Source: Burkholderiaceae bacterium (GTDB taxonomy: Bacteria > Pseudomonadota > Gammaproteobacteria > Burkholderiales > Burkholderiaceae_C). From it: 64,000 bases of DNA. This document shows positions 63,082 through 64,000 of this stretch, piece by piece. A model generated the notes under the pieces. The model saw nothing but the letters and a program-made list of their open reading frames with translations. It did no database searches and had not been told where the DNA came from. Both the position numbers and the translations under genes were made by a program. Positions within the stretch are counted from its first letter, which is position 1. The number at the start of each line of letters is the position of its first letter. The stretch spans positions 62,001-126,000 of the forward strand of contig JACKLN010000013.1 in assembly GCA_024235855.1 (NCBI GenBank), given 5' to 3'.

Positions 63082-64000
63082 TCACAGCCGCCCCAGGCCC
63101 GCACGCCGAGCCGCCTCGGGCGGCAGTGCCGACAGCTCACGCCGCATCGCGTTCAAGGAGTGACCGGCCGGCAGAGCCGGCGGCCGCAGGGCATCGGCCG
63201 CGGCCAGCGCGGCGCCGGCACCCGCGTCTCCGCGGGCCTGCAGCACCACGGCCAGGTCCAGCTGCGCCGTCCAGCGCGCCAACGGTGGCGGGTCCGGTGC
63301 GCGCGCCAGGTGGTCCACGCGCGCCTGGGCCAGCGTCACGGCCGCATCCAGCCGCCCGCGCGCACGCTGGAGCTGCCCTTCCAACTGGTCGACCTGGCTG
63401 TGCAGCGCATCGGCCGTGCGCAGCACGGGGTCGACCCGTGCCACGCCGAGGGCGCGGGCGGCACGCGCATCGTCGCCCGCGACCAGCGCAGCGCGCATCA
63501 AGGCCATCGCCGCCTGCACCCGCGCCGGGCCGCTGACCACATCGCTGCCCTGCAGCGTGTCCAGCAGGGCGTCGAATTCCGGCGCAGGCAGAGGCTCTCC
63601 GGCCAGCACCTGCGCCGACAGCCGGCGCGCCGCCACCGGCACGCGCTGCGCGGCGTGCACGACGCCGGCCGCGGCGAGTTCAGCCTCGTTGCGTCGCAGC
63701 GCCTCGGCCGCATCGGCGTCGCGCCCCAGGTCCGACAGCAGGCTCGCGAGCATCAGGCGCAGGCCGGCGGTCATGTCGTTGCCACGGCCCAGCAGTGCGT
63801 CCATGTCGGCCATCAGCGCCTGCGCCCTGGCCTCCACGCCGTCGTAGTGCGCCCGCATCGCCTGCACCGCCAGCAGATTGCGGCGCAGCACCAGCACGAA
63901 GCGGGCGTAGGTCGGACCGGTCGTCGCCCAGCGCGGTTCGGTGGCGCGCAGCACGGCCTCGGCATCGCCCAGCCGCTCCTGGGCGACGCGCAGACCGTGC
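63082..64000 (-). CDS. TPR-like helical protein, 5' end outside the window
   Basis: This reading frame is open from the stop at 63082 to the window edge, giving the last 306 residues of a longer protein. The sequence is alpha-helical with repeated Ala/Leu/Arg pairs (for example ALRRNEAELAAAG, ALVAGDDARAARALG), typical of tetratricopeptide or related solenoid repeats, as found in the sensing halves of large regulators or Ser/Thr kinases. The N-terminus is not visible, so no function can be given. Confidence 0.65.
   Translation of the reverse strand, partial: HGLRVAQERLGDAEAVLRATEPRWATTGPTYARFVLVLRRNLLAVQAMRAHYDGVEARAQALMADMDALLGRGNDMTAGLRLMLASLLSDLGRDADAAEALRRNEAELAAAGVVHAAQRVPVAARRLSAQVLAGEPLPAPEFDALLDTLQGSDVVSGPARVQAAMALMRAALVAGDDARAARALGVARVDPVLRTADALHSQVDQLEGQLQRARGRLDAAVTLAQARVDHLARAPDPPPLARWTAQLDLAVVLQARGDAGAGAALAAADALRPPALPAGHSLNAMRRELSALPPEAARRAGLGRL

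Noticed and set aside
60426..63536. A 1036-codon plus-strand frame opposite the P-type ATPase
   Set aside because: Low-complexity antisense shadow of a clear P-type ATPase; no motif.

Overview
The window is chromosomal DNA from a very GC-rich (about 70%) beta-proteobacterium, most likely Burkholderiales (a Rubrivivax/Leptothrix/Ideonella-like relative). The evidence is the aerobic benzoyl-CoA (box) genes, the imuA-imuB-dnaE2 SOS mutasome with CTG-N10-CAG LexA boxes, a PACE-type efflux protein, the small Trp-rich protein, and many DUF families typical of that order. There is no prophage, transposase, integrase or CRISPR array. The organism assignment is inference from gene content.

Layout. 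(1) 1-5.4 kb: aromatic catabolism, boxB (5'-partial, one frameshift), boxA, a PaaH-type 3-hydroxyacyl-CoA dehydrogenase and a 3-oxoadipyl-CoA thiolase; a rho-independent terminator and a 158-bp nested palindrome lie between boxB and boxA. (2) 5.4-10.6 kb: housekeeping and unknowns (TPR lipoprotein, HD phosphohydrolase, DUF1653, S4 protein, gshA, VOC protein). (3) 10.6-19.7 kb: the SOS mutasome in two parts, dnaE2 and imuA-imuB, each behind its own LexA box, with a PACE exporter, a twice-frameshifted LysE exporter, an esterase and two unknowns between them. (4) 19.8-27.3 kb: a DUF5666 lipoprotein, a DUF900 hydrolase and a five-gene, stop/start-overlapping operon ending in an MFS-acyltransferase fusion. 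(5) 27.3-34.3 kb: XRE and MarR-GNAT regulators with palindromic operator candidates, YchJ, CorA, an Asp-box beta-propeller coupled to a MoaD/ThiS-like protein, and RarD. (6) 34.3-41.4 kb: oxidative-stress genes ahpC (OxyR-like site upstream), ahpF, rubrerythrin, an Fe-S HdrB/GlpC-like protein and DUF3501. (7) 41.4-52 kb: tRNA-Ala(CGC), tRNA-Val(CAC), dnaQ, lgt, lysR/ilvD, araC/nitrilase/PPOX-fold pair and acs. (8) 52-63 kb: a dense ion-transport block, with a bacterial voltage-gated sodium channel (BacNav) coupled to a Na+/Ca2+ exchanger, Na+/phosphate and DASS symporters, DUF2062, a CPA1 antiporter, a second CaCA exchanger and a P-type cation ATPase. The window ends inside a TPR-like protein.

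The most interesting points are the BacNav/CaCA operon inside the ion block, the beta-propeller/ubiquitin-like pair, the split LexA-controlled mutasome, the five-gene mixed-function operon, and the long palindrome before boxA. Three single-base frameshifts (one in boxB, two in lysE) among otherwise intact genes could be real decay or consensus errors.
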